Part shown: piece after piece, positions 7,036 through 16,300 of the stretch | Layout: each line of letters begins with the position of its first letter | How positions within the stretch are numbered: position 1 is the first letter of the stretch | Origin: Pedobacter montanisoli | GTDB lineage: Bacteria; Bacteroidota; Bacteroidia; Sphingobacteriales; Sphingobacteriaceae | Direction of reading: 5' to 3' | DNA: 64,000 nucleotides | NCBI RefSeq assembly: GCF_022809115.1 | Contig: NZ_JALGBH010000001.1 | Span: forward strand, 372,001 to 436,000 | The notes under the pieces: generated by a model | What the model was told of the DNA's origin: nothing | Database searches by the model: none | What the model saw: only the letters and a program-made list of their open reading frames with translations | Program-made: the position numbers and the translations under genes

Positions 7036-7255
7036 GCGGAGGATATAGAATTAAGATGACGGCCGTAGTTATAATCAGCGACTGTGATTATTATGAGATG
7101 GCTTTAATAACACGTTATGCTGAACTTCCCAAAGTAGCGGAACAAGTGTTCCAGTATCTCTAATTACTTTAAATCAGGAGATGGGAGAAATAGGATTATA
7201 AGTAATTTCAATACCCATCACATTTCCCATCTGGGCATCATCCCTCAAATACATG

Positions 7256-7344
7256 CGTCATGCTGAACTTGTTTCAGCATCTAACTAAAGAGGGGTTAGA
7301 CTCTCTAAAGAGGGGTTAGACTCTGAAATAAATTCAGAGTGACG
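7256..7344. repeat. Composite bipartite hairpin repeat with internal 20-bp tandem duplication
   Basis: Left half 7256-7282 and right half 7318-7344 (stem ACTCTGAA/TTCAGAGT). The spacer is 35 nt because a 20-bp unit is duplicated exactly (7285-7304 and 7305-7324); without it the spacer would be the usual 15 nt. Confidence 0.88.
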
Positions 7345-7486
7345 GTGTAGTGGGTAACAGCAGTGGCATAAAGTGACCTTGGTGAGGTACCTGCCAACTG
7401 TAAAATTTTGTTAAACATCATAAGCCATTGGGCAATTGCTGCATAATAATCAATATATTTAGCGCAGGTACATCAATTCTGATCAG

Positions 7487-10207
7487 ATGAAACAATTTAA
7501 AATCTTTCTTCTTTTATTTATTTCGGGTATAACCATGGCGTTTGCACAACAGGCAGATACCGCAGCTTTATCAACCATTATCAATAAAACCAAGAAATTA
7601 GCTACAGAACAACCTATAGAAAAAGTATATCTGCACTTTGATAAACCCTACTATGCCGTAGCAGATACCGTATGGTTCAAGGCCTATGTTACCACCACAC
7701 ATAATTTCCCATCAGAACTGAGCAAAATTGTATATGTAGAAATGTACAATCAGGTAGATTCATTGGTACAAACCCTAAAACTACCCGTAAAAAACAGTGT
7801 AGCCTACGGCAACATCCCCTTAAGTATAAACAACTTTAAACAAGGCAATTACTATATAAGAGCCTATACTTTATGGATGCTCAACAGTGACCCTAATTAT
7901 TTCTTTAATAAAAGCATTTTAATTGGCGAAGCCATAGACAAAGAACTGATTACCAACATCAGCTATAACAATGTGGCGGCAGATAAAGGCATTAAAACCA
8001 CTGCCCGCATTCAGTTTAAAGACATCAATAAAAAACCTTTGGCCAATAAAACGGTTAACTGGCGTATTTTTCATAATTATGATGTATTTACCCGCGGTAA
8101 AGGTACCACCGATGCCAATGGTTATTTAACCGTTACCGTAACCAGTAAAGCGGGCGAACCCATAACCAAAGGTAGCATAGTAGCCGATGTAAGCCTTAGT
8201 GAAAAAAGCCTGGCCAGTGCAACCTTTAATTTAAAGCAGAACCTCGAAAAAGTAGATTTTCAGTTCTTTCCTGAGGGTGGTGAACTCCTTGCCGATGTAC
8301 CCAATCAGGTAGGCTTTAAAGTAATAGGCACTAATGGCCTGGGTATTGATGTTAAAGGAAGCATTTTAGATGAGCAAAACACCGAAGTTGTACCCTTTAC
8401 TTCTTCTTTTGCAGGTATAGGCTCATTTTATTTTACCCCTGCAACGGGGAAAAAATACAAAGCAAAATACACTTTAAAAGATGGCAGTACCCAAACCATT
8501 GATTTACCGGCAGCACAACAGGAAGGCATTGGCATACAAATCCAGCATAACCCTACTGATATGATTAACCTAAGGGTTTTAACCAATGCCAGCTATTTTG
8601 AAAAGAATAAAGACAAAACTTTTTATCTGGTAGGACAAAACACCAATAATGTATGTTATGGAGCCAGTTTAAGTCTCAAAAGTCAGGTGGTTAATGCTAA
8701 AATCTCTAAAGAGAACTTTCCTTCGGGCATTGTACAGTTTACGCTTTTTAACGAAAATAAAGAACCTATTAGCGAACGACTGGTTTTTGTATTGCATAAA
8801 AATGTGTTAAACATTGCCGCAAAAGCAGATTTGCCACAATATAAACCTCGCCAGAAAGTAAAACTGAGCCTAGACGCAAAAAGCAAGGAACAACCCGTAG
8901 CAGGCGATTTTTCTGTAAGTGTGGTAGATGAGCAGAAAGTGCCTTTTGATGAAGACAATGAAACTACCATTTTGAGCTCTTTATTACTTACTTCAGATCT
9001 GAAAGGCTATGTAGAAAAACCTAATTATTATTTTAATAAAACTGATGATAAGAAGCTGGCAGATTTAGACCGCCTAATGCTTACACAGGGTTACCGCAGG
9101 TTTAGCTATAAAAACATTATGGCCAACAAATACCCTGATGTGTTTTTATTGCCTGAGCAGGGCATTAGCATCAGTGGTACACTGAGAGACCTTACCGGTA
9201 TGCCAGTTAAAAAAGGTATTATGCGTATGATGGTTACCGGCAAACCTATATCTGCCGAAACGGTAACCAGTAACTTAGGGGTTTTCCATTTCAACAACCT
9301 TGTATTTCCTGATTCATCACAAGTGGTAATTACAGCCCGTTACAACCCTAATTACACCAACCTTATGATCATGTTAGATGGCATGCCATCTGCAGCAAAA
9401 GGCACCAATCTGCGCTGGGCAGATGAGCGTGAAAACATAGATACACTTTTATCTCCTTACCTTACCAACAGTCAGAAACAATACCGCTTTATGCGTACCC
9501 TGAAAGAAGTGGAGATTAAAGGCTCGGTAATTAAAAAAGCCAGTCACCGTGACTACCCCGCACTTTCAGGGCTGAGCCCAATCCCTGATCGTTCTATAGA
9601 TGCCAATATGCTTACAGGCTGCAGCTCTGTATTAGATTGTTTAAAAGCACTTACGGGTAGTTTTACTTATGATTTTAATGAGCAGAAATTCTATGTATCA
9701 CGCGATTACAATACCGGAAGTCGTGTTCCCGCATCTATATTTTTAAATGGCATGCCGGTAGATGCCGTTGCCCTGGGTAACCTGAATGGCAATGAAGTTG
9801 AATCTATAGAACTGTTTTTAAGCGATCCGCTGGGTACTATAGACAGAACGTACAATACCAAGGGCGTTATTGTGGTTAATGTTAAGAAAGCACCTAAAGG
9901 CGAAAAAATATCTAAACAAGAGTTTTTAGATATGATCCCTAAAAAATACGAGGCAAAATATAGTCCGATGGGTTATAGCAAACAACGTGAGTTTTACTCG
10001 CCTAAATACCTGCCTAATGCACCTGTTACCAATAACGATTTGAGAACTACCATTTACTGGAACCCTAAAGTAATCACCGACGAAAAAGGCAATACAAGCC
10101 TGGAGTTTTACAATGCCGATGGAAAAGGAACTTATAAAGTTGTGGTAGAAGGATTTGATAAAAACGGTAATGTAGCCCGTACGGTATTAAGATATAGTGT
10201 TAAATAA
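7487..10207 (+). CDS. Secreted MG2-domain protein with TonB plug-like C-terminal part
   Basis: 906 aa. Signal peptide MKQFKIFLLLFISGITMAFAQ. Residues about 45-135 form a macroglobulin-type MG2 domain ('KVYLHFDKPYYAVADTVWFKAYV', 'GNYYIRAYT'). A second Ig-like stretch and a carboxypeptidase-regulatory-like segment ('ISGTLRDLTGMPVKKGIMRM') follow around residues 560-630. Residues about 730-810 resemble a TonB-dependent-receptor plug ('ASIFLNGMPVDAVAL...NEVESIELFLSDPLGTIDRTYNTKGVIVVNVKK'). There is no beta-barrel after it; the end is another Ig-like strand set ('GTYKVVVEGFDKNGNV'). This architecture is common in Bacteroidota, but no function is established. Probably periplasmic or attached to the outer membrane. 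Confidence 0.8.
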   Translation: MKQFKIFLLLFISGITMAFAQQADTAALSTIINKTKKLATEQPIEKVYLHFDKPYYAVADTVWFKAYVTTTHNFPSELSKIVYVEMYNQVDSLVQTLKLPVKNSVAYGNIPLSINNFKQGNYYIRAYTLWMLNSDPNYFFNKSILIGEAIDKELITNISYNNVAADKGIKTTARIQFKDINKKPLANKTVNWRIFHNYDVFTRGKGTTDANGYLTVTVTSKAGEPITKGSIVADVSLSEKSLASATFNLKQNLEKVDFQFFPEGGELLADVPNQVGFKVIGTNGLGIDVKGSILDEQNTEVVPFTSSFAGIGSFYFTPATGKKYKAKYTLKDGSTQTIDLPAAQQEGIGIQIQHNPTDMINLRVLTNASYFEKNKDKTFYLVGQNTNNVCYGASLSLKSQVVNAKISKENFPSGIVQFTLFNENKEPISERLVFVLHKNVLNIAAKADLPQYKPRQKVKLSLDAKSKEQPVAGDFSVSVVDEQKVPFDEDNETTILSSLLLTSDLKGYVEKPNYYFNKTDDKKLADLDRLMLTQGYRRFSYKNIMANKYPDVFLLPEQGISISGTLRDLTGMPVKKGIMRMMVTGKPISAETVTSNLGVFHFNNLVFPDSSQVVITARYNPNYTNLMIMLDGMPSAAKGTNLRWADERENIDTLLSPYLTNSQKQYRFMRTLKEVEIKGSVIKKASHRDYPALSGLSPIPDRSIDANMLTGCSSVLDCLKALTGSFTYDFNEQKFYVSRDYNTGSRVPASIFLNGMPVDAVALGNLNGNEVESIELFLSDPLGTIDRTYNTKGVIVVNVKKAPKGEKISKQEFLDMIPKKYEAKYSPMGYSKQREFYSPKYLPNAPVTNNDLRTTIYWNPKVITDEKGNTSLEFYNADGKGTYKVVVEGFDKNGNVARTVLRYSVK

Positions 10208-10537
10208 AAAGTTCATAATTATTGTGTCACCATTATCCCAACTCGTTTCGGGGTCTATTGCCTTCAAATTAGATGTTTTTGTGATAAATTAATCCAATTC
10301 AGGTTACTTAATAATGTAGTCATTCATCTTGCTAAACGTAACAACAACCGTTCTACTGATCTAACCGGCCTGTGAAGATTTTCGGCAGGCAGCTCTTCTG
10401 CTTTAACTCGAGCTTTAAAAGAAAATGTTCGAGCCGGGAGCTTTTGGTTACTTTTTGCGATAAAAAAGTAACTGCCGCTACCCGGCATGAGGGTAGAAAA
10501 GACTTGTGTAAAGGGTTCCTTCACAAACCTAACTCTT
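10208..10537. other. Gene-free stretch with decayed repeats and two hairpins
   Basis: It holds a decayed half-site near 10229-10252 ('cccaactcgtttcggggtct'). A strong hairpin lies at 10447-10472 (arms GTTACTTTTT and AAAAAGTAAC around a 6-nt loop), and a second at 10478-10496 (CTACCC/GGGTAG). No gene is credible here; the short frames have no family resemblance. Confidence 0.55.
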
Positions 10538-10903
10538 CTACTTCAACACTTTCCTAATATCCTTAATGATCCTTTCAAAATCCTGCATATTTTGCATGCT
10601 GTTTTCACGGCTCAGTATTTTCATTTCAATTACACCCGGTTGATGCTTCAGGTAAAAAGTTCCGTTACCCGGCATAACAATTTCTTTTCTCTCAGAAGTA
10701 TGATCTAAAACTCTTGCGCTTTCACTTCTTAAGGCCTTATTCAGATAATTGTCCAGAACGGGGTCTTCATCCTCTGGGAAAAGACCTGTAAATGAAATCC
10801 CATTATCATTTTTAATGGTTTTAAAAGATCTGCGGCCCTCATTAAAATTGCAGGCCAGTAAAGTAAGCGGTAAAATTACAGCCAATAAGCTTATCCTTTT
10901 CAT
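10538..10903 (-). CDS. Hypothetical lipoprotein, third gene of the PadR-PspC operon
   Basis: 121 aa with lipoprotein signal MKRISLLAVILPLTLLAC (lipobox LLAC, Cys18). The mature part of about 100 aa is charged, with no known motif. It starts 11 bp after the stop of the PspC-domain gene, so it belongs to the PadR-PspC operon and may act with it at the cell envelope. I do not recognise the family. Confidence 0.8.
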   Translation of the reverse strand: MKRISLLAVILPLTLLACNFNEGRRSFKTIKNDNGISFTGLFPEDEDPVLDNYLNKALRSESARVLDHTSERKEIVMPGNGTFYLKHQPGVIEMKILSRENSMQNMQDFERIIKDIRKVLK

Positions 10904-10914
10904 ATCTAAATATT

Positions 10915-12528
10915 TTATTGGTCGCCGTTGTCTTCCTTATCGTTGGCATGATCTACATCATATTTACACTTCAGCCCCTCTTCGGTCATGATCCAGATTC
11001 TGTACGTATTGTATTCGTTATCATTTCCATGACAGTAATAGTAGAATTTTAAATATCTGTACAGGTTATCGTTAATATTGATCTTGGTACCTACAGGCAC
11101 TTTAATGGTCAATACAACACTTTGATCTCTCCATACGGCATGTTCCTTTAAAATAGCACGCGGATTTAAAGTAATGAGCGAATCGGCGATGATATATTTA
11201 TACTCCATGTTCTGTGCATTCTCTAAAGCATTTCTAAAGGTTTTGCCATTAGATTTATAAGACCTCATAATGCTTACTTTACCATCTTCACTTTTATCAA
11301 ACTCTACCCTTACATTTCTAGGGCTTCTGAAAGGTCCTTCATCAAAATTATCTATAACAATATTTGAACCCAATGCATAATCTTTCAGGTTAAAATCAAC
11401 ACTGTCTTTTTTAGAGAAAACCATGTTAGGGTTTACAGCAATGGTATATGAAGGGAAAGTTTTAAGCTCTGTTTTTTGTGCAATCTCTGCTTCTTCCTGA
11501 AACTCAGAAACGATGCGGGCTACATTAAAGCTTACCGTTGCAGCACCAACAAGCCACACGACTAACATAGCAAACCATACATACTTGCTGATCTGTAAAC
11601 GTTGATTAATCGTTTTAACCGCAAACAGTACCAGAGCCAATAAAGGAATAAATACAGCTACAAAAGCACTTAATACAAACTCACCTTTAAACGGACTGTT
11701 AATGATATTAAAAGGAAAATCGCTATAAATATGATCGCTCCAGAAACCCATTAACGCACCTAAAGCTATAATTAATCCCAACAAGGCACAGAAGCCAAAT
11801 ACCACGATAAACCAGGCTATAATTCTGCCTAAAAGCGTACCCGTAGCACCAATTAATTTACCTATACCTCTAAACATTTGGGTAATCACATTTCCTGAGC
11901 TTTGTGCTAATGGTCTAAACTGGTCGCCGGCCGATCTCATATTGTTTTTTATAGCGGCAAGCTCTTCTTCAAAACTGCGCTTGTAACCATACAGGTTGGT
12001 AGCTTCGCCTTTCATTTCCATACGTTCAGAACGTGTGGTAGCTCTTGGCATAGCTATCCATAAAATAAGGTAAGCCAGAAGTCCGGTACCACCAACAAAT
12101 GCCAATAAGAAGAATATTAATCTGATCCAGCGAGCCTCTATGTTGAAATAATGCCCTAAACCACTACATACTCCGGCAAATACACCTTCATAAGTATCTC
12201 TGTACAGTTTTTTAATGCCAGCAAACTGCTCGTAAGGGTAGGTTTGTTCAGGTTCTTCGCTTTCATCGCTAAAATCTTTAACGCTGCCCATTTGCGCAAT
12301 AACATCCTGCACATCAGCCATTTCAATTACCTGGTTTTGCTTTTTAGCCAGTATTTCGGCAAACATTTCGGCAATGCGGTTCTCAATGTCTTTTACAATT
12401 TCGAAATCATCGGCAGTTTTGGCAAAGTGCTGTTTAATTTCATTCAGGTACTTGGTTAAAACCTCGTAAGCCTCTTCTTCTATGTGAATAATAGAATTTC
12501 CAATATTTATGATAATAGTTTTGTTCAT
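10915..12528 (-). CDS. PspC domain-containing membrane protein
   Basis: 537 aa from ATG 12528 (an upstream TTG frame start at 12537 is less likely). The N-terminal ~90 residues are a soluble helical region ('IENRIAEMFAEIL', 'MADVQDVIAQMGS'). Residues about 105-165 are a PspC domain: 'KKLYRDTYEGVFAGVCSGLGHYFNIEARWIRLIFFLLAFVG' with 'YLILWIAMPRA'. Three further membrane segments follow (about 230-270, 285-310, 325-350), then a ~170-aa extracytoplasmic C-terminal domain. In Proteobacteria PspC senses envelope stress. Here it is co-transcribed with a PadR repressor, a combination common in Bacteroidota; an envelope-stress role is inference. Confidence 0.9.
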   Translation of the reverse strand: MNKTIIINIGNSIIHIEEEAYEVLTKYLNEIKQHFAKTADDFEIVKDIENRIAEMFAEILAKKQNQVIEMADVQDVIAQMGSVKDFSDESEEPEQTYPYEQFAGIKKLYRDTYEGVFAGVCSGLGHYFNIEARWIRLIFFLLAFVGGTGLLAYLILWIAMPRATTRSERMEMKGEATNLYGYKRSFEEELAAIKNNMRSAGDQFRPLAQSSGNVITQMFRGIGKLIGATGTLLGRIIAWFIVVFGFCALLGLIIALGALMGFWSDHIYSDFPFNIINSPFKGEFVLSAFVAVFIPLLALVLFAVKTINQRLQISKYVWFAMLVVWLVGAATVSFNVARIVSEFQEEAEIAQKTELKTFPSYTIAVNPNMVFSKKDSVDFNLKDYALGSNIVIDNFDEGPFRSPRNVRVEFDKSEDGKVSIMRSYKSNGKTFRNALENAQNMEYKYIIADSLITLNPRAILKEHAVWRDQSVVLTIKVPVGTKININDNLYRYLKFYYYCHGNDNEYNTYRIWIMTEEGLKCKYDVDHANDKEDNGDQ

Positions 12529-12540
12529 GATGCTCAATTT

Positions 12541-12891
12541 TTAATTTTCGGGGTTTTGGGTATCGGCCTCTCGTTTAGATGTGCTTATGGCATAAACCAG
12601 TTCCTGCCAGGTTTTATCCAGCTGGCTTAGAATCTGTTTACCTTCGGGGGTAAGCACATAATATTTTCTGGGCGGACCAGATGTAGATTCTACCCAGTTG
12701 TAACTTAAAAGCCCGTTATTTTTTAAGCGGGTAAGTAGTGGGTAAAGCGTACCCTCTACCACCAACAGTCGGGCCTGCTTTAACTCCACTATTATATCAG
12801 ACGCGTAAATCTCTCCTCTGGAGATGATCAACAGCACACAATATTCAAGTATGCCTTTGCGCATTTGGGTTTGCGTATTTTCTGCTATCAT
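12541..12891 (-). CDS. PadR family transcriptional regulator
   Basis: 116 aa. Winged-helix pattern: 'TQMRKGILEYCVLLIISRGEIYASDIIVELKQARLLVVEGTLYPLLTRLKNNGLLSYNW', then 'SGPPRKYYVLTPEGKQIL', as in PadR_N. First gene of a three-gene operon with the PspC protein and a lipoprotein (gaps 12 and 11 bp). Its promoter -7 box lies only 4 bp before the ATG at 12891, so the message may be leaderless, or Met10 may be the true start. An inverted repeat over the -33 region could be its own operator. Confidence 0.9.
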   Translation of the reverse strand: MIAENTQTQMRKGILEYCVLLIISRGEIYASDIIVELKQARLLVVEGTLYPLLTRLKNNGLLSYNWVESTSGPPRKYYVLTPEGKQILSQLDKTWQELVYAISTSKREADTQNPEN

Positions 12892-12895
12892 AATA

Positions 12896-12928
12896 CAAAG
12901 ATATATGCTTTATATAGTAATATGCAAT
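12896..12928 (-). promoter_or_regulatory. Promoter of the PadR-PspC operon
   Basis: Minus strand: -7 box TATCTTTG (12896-12903, perfect TAnnTTTG) and a TTG -33 box (12925-12927), 21 nt apart, which is the expected Bacteroidota spacing. Confidence 0.65.
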
Positions 12929-12941
12929 ACATAGTACTATA
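12913..12941. promoter_or_regulatory. Candidate PadR operator
   Basis: TATAGTA (12913-12919) and TACTATA (12935-12941) are exact inverted copies 15 nt apart, covering the -33 box. The right arm overlaps a perfect 10-bp palindrome ATAGTACTAT (12931-12940). The placement suits autorepression by PadR. Confidence 0.45.
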
Positions 12942-13332
12942 AATTCTCACAAATAATTCACAATTATCTGATTATCAATGAATTTATTTTTATAGTTCCA
13001 CTTATGTTGTAGTTGTTCGTTATTCTGAACTTCCCGAAATGAGTCCGGAACAGGCTGTTTCAGGCTCTACTCTCTTTTTTAGATGCTGAACTAAATTACC
13101 TTCGGTGAACTCGATTAGGCTCGATTTACTTTGTAGCTAATCGTGGTCAAAATAATGTATCTATTAAAGTTAATTCACTTTCACCCCTCGTTCCTTACAA
13201 TTACTCTACCCCTCAAAAACTTTTATTCCAAACACCTCTATGTTAAACACATAAAACATATATTTGAGCATAAGGATAAAAGCAGGTATGGAAACCTGCC
13301 CGGATTAACATCTTCTCTAAAACCCAAAAAAT
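12942..13332. other. Gap before the macroglobulin gene; contains a decayed bipartite repeat
   Basis: At 13018-13092 'cgttattctgaac', 'tttcaggctct' and 'agatgctgaact' are remnants of the composite hairpin repeat with an insertion in the left half. The rest is AT-rich leader for the gene at 13333. An 82-codon frame at 13143 runs into that gene in another frame and is not credible. Confidence 0.5.
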
Positions 13333-16300
13333 ATGAAAGCATTGGTACGTCTCATTTTAAGCATAACCTTACTTTTTATTTTAACGCTTAACGTAAGCGC
13401 ACAAAAAGCAGATGAATTTGCCAAAGTAGATTCGTTAGCACTTAATGCACAACCTAAAGAAGCACTGGCTTTGATCAATACGCTCTATTTACAGGCACAG
13501 AAAAATCAGAACACCAATCTGCTGGTTAAAGCTGTAATTTACCGTATGCTATTTCAGAGCTACCTTACCGAAGATGCTTTTACAGAAATTCTCAAAGACC
13601 TGAAAGAAGCTATTGCAAAGGCAAAGCAACCCGAAAAAAGCATCTTGCAATCGGTTTTAGGTCAGATGTACTGGAACTATTACCTCCAAAACCGTTACCA
13701 GATATCGCAAAGAACACTGGTAGAGGGCAACATTGGTGACGACATTAAAACCTGGTCTCCACAGAAAATAAACAATGAAGTGGCGGCAACCCTGCTTGCC
13801 TCTTTGGCTCAGAAAGAGATCTTACAAAAAACGGGTATTGAACAGGTAAAACCTTTGCTAAAAAATGATAGTACCAATATAAATCTGCGTCCTACTTTAT
13901 ATGATGTTTTAGCACATAGAGCCCTCGATATTTTTTCCAATACCTATAATGGCATTACACCTTTAGATCTGAACAGGTTCTCTTTTTCTGCTATGAGTAA
14001 AACCGCCGATTTCAGAAACTATAATTTTGATACTGCCGATAGCAGCAACTTTAATATACAGGCACTTAAAATTTTTCAGGAACTGATCAGGTTACACGAG
14101 AAAGATAAAAACCAGGCTGCAATGGCAGATGTAGAGCTTAAAAGGTTGAAGTTCATTCATCAAAATAGCCTGGATAACAACAAAACACAGGTTTACGATA
14201 ACGCCTTAGCTGAAATGGCGAACCGTTTTAAAAGCACAGAGATTTATGCTGATTTTCTATATGAGCAGGCTACATTACACCGCAACAGATTATTACCAGC
14301 AGATAGCAATAAAAACCTGATCAAAGCTGTTGAACTTGCAGAAAAAGCCATCAGGGCATTTCCTTCCAGTACCGGTGCACATAATGCAAAATCACTTATT
14401 GAGCAGATCAAAGAAAAAGAACTGAATCTGCAAATAAGGGCCTATATAATGGCCAATCAACCTGCACAGCTTCAGGTATCCTACAAGAATACAGATACAC
14501 TATATCTTGATATTTATCGCATACCCCTTCTAAATACTAAATACAGACGGCAGATAAATGCAGGGTATAAAGAATGGATCAAAAATAAAAAACCACTTAG
14601 ATCGGTACGCATCATCTTACCTCAGTATAACGACTATCAAACTCATACCTACATTACCAAAATAGAAGGTTTGCCTTTCGGTAATTATCTGCTTACTTCT
14701 TTAGATAAAAATAAGCTTGATGAGGCAACAACAGGCCGGTATAACACTACCTGGGTAACCAATATGGTAGCAAACGTACGTTCAAAATACAACGACCATA
14801 TGGAATACCAAGTTTTACATGCTAAAAACGGTGAACCGCTTACCAACGTAAAAATAGAAGAACTGCAAGATGATCCTAAAGTTACTTCTGCCCAAAATAT
14901 ATATCGCACCAATCATAAAGGAATTGGCATTATACCATCGTCAGAGGATATAAATACTTTAATTACACACAATGGAGATTCACTGCTCATCAATTCATAC
15001 TATAATTATGTAGAACCAGATGAAGATGAAGAAGTTATCTTATTTACTGATAGACCTATTTACCGTCCGGGCCAAGTCGTATATTACAAAGGCATTTTAT
15101 TAAAGGGTAATAATGAGAAGAACGAGCTGTTAACAAAGCAGCAAGTAGAAGTTGTTTTTAGAGATGTTAACGCCAAAGAAATTGAAAAAACTACACTCAC
15201 TACCAACGATTTTGGCTCATTTCAGGGTTCATTCAATATTCCTTTGAGTAAACTAAACGGACAAATGACCATTTCTACAACTTATGGCAGCATTAATGTA
15301 CAGGTTGAAGAGTATAAACGCCCTGCCTTTGAGGTAATTTTTGATCCCTTAACCCAAAAGTACAAACTGAATGATAGTGTTAAAGTTTATGGGAAAGCTA
15401 TTTCTTTTGCTGGCTACCCGGTTACTGATGCCAAAGTATCTTATACCGTTATGCAGCATACTTCTCCTAGTCTCGGCAATTTCAGGTATATAGGTCCACG
15501 CACAAAACAGGTTGCATCTGGAAATACCCAAACAAAAGAAGGTGGTAAATTCGAAATCAGTTTCATGGCTGCTGCAGATGATCCGAATGAAAATTATGTA
15601 TTTGACATTAAAGCAGTGATTAACGATGGAAATGGCGAAACCCGCGAAAACACCCAATCAGTAACCCTCGGCAAAAAAGATCTTTTACTGAATAGCAGCT
15701 TAGGTCAGCAACTTATTTTAAGCAAACAAACCGATACCATTACTTATACAACTACAAACTTAAATACACAACCTATAAAAGCTAAGCTTAAAACCGAATG
15801 GTTTGCTTTAACTCCTCCTGGACGCTTAACCAATAACAGCTTGTTCAGTGCCGAAAAGTATAGCTTAAGTCGCGAAGAATTTATTCGCACTTTTCCTTAT
15901 GATGAATACGGTTATGAGAACAATCCAGAAAAATGGGCTACAGGTAAAAATGTATGGTTCCAGGAACTAAGCAGCGATAATGGCCAGTTTAATATTAAAG
16001 TTAATGAGAGCAATCTTTTGCCCGGATTTTACAAGGTAGTAAGTCGTGCAATAAATGCGTTAAATGATACTGTTACGGTGAATCAATACATCCGGATCTT
16101 TAACCAAAAACCTTCGGAGATCTTAGTGCCAAGAGAATGGCTTATAGCCGAAAAAACAGCTATAGCCCCAAATGAAAAAGCCCTGTTCAGGGTTGCAGGC
16201 CTAAGTGCAGATAGCAAATTATATTATGAAGTCTATTATAAAAACAGGATTGAACGTACCGAATGGGTGTCAGTAAACGCTTTGCAAAAAGTTATTGAAA

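Noticed and set aside
5845..7486. Repeat island as a possible CRISPR array
   Set aside because: Unit spacing is irregular, halves occur in both orientations, there are no uniform unique spacers, and no cas genes are nearby.
10372..10557. 61-codon frame in the hairpin-containing gap
   Set aside because: Covers the two hairpins and part of the lipoprotein gene; no conserved features.
13143..13391. 82-codon frame upstream of and overlapping the macroglobulin gene
   Set aside because: Composition is not protein-like for this genome, it covers a decayed-repeat leader and overlaps a certain gene in another frame.
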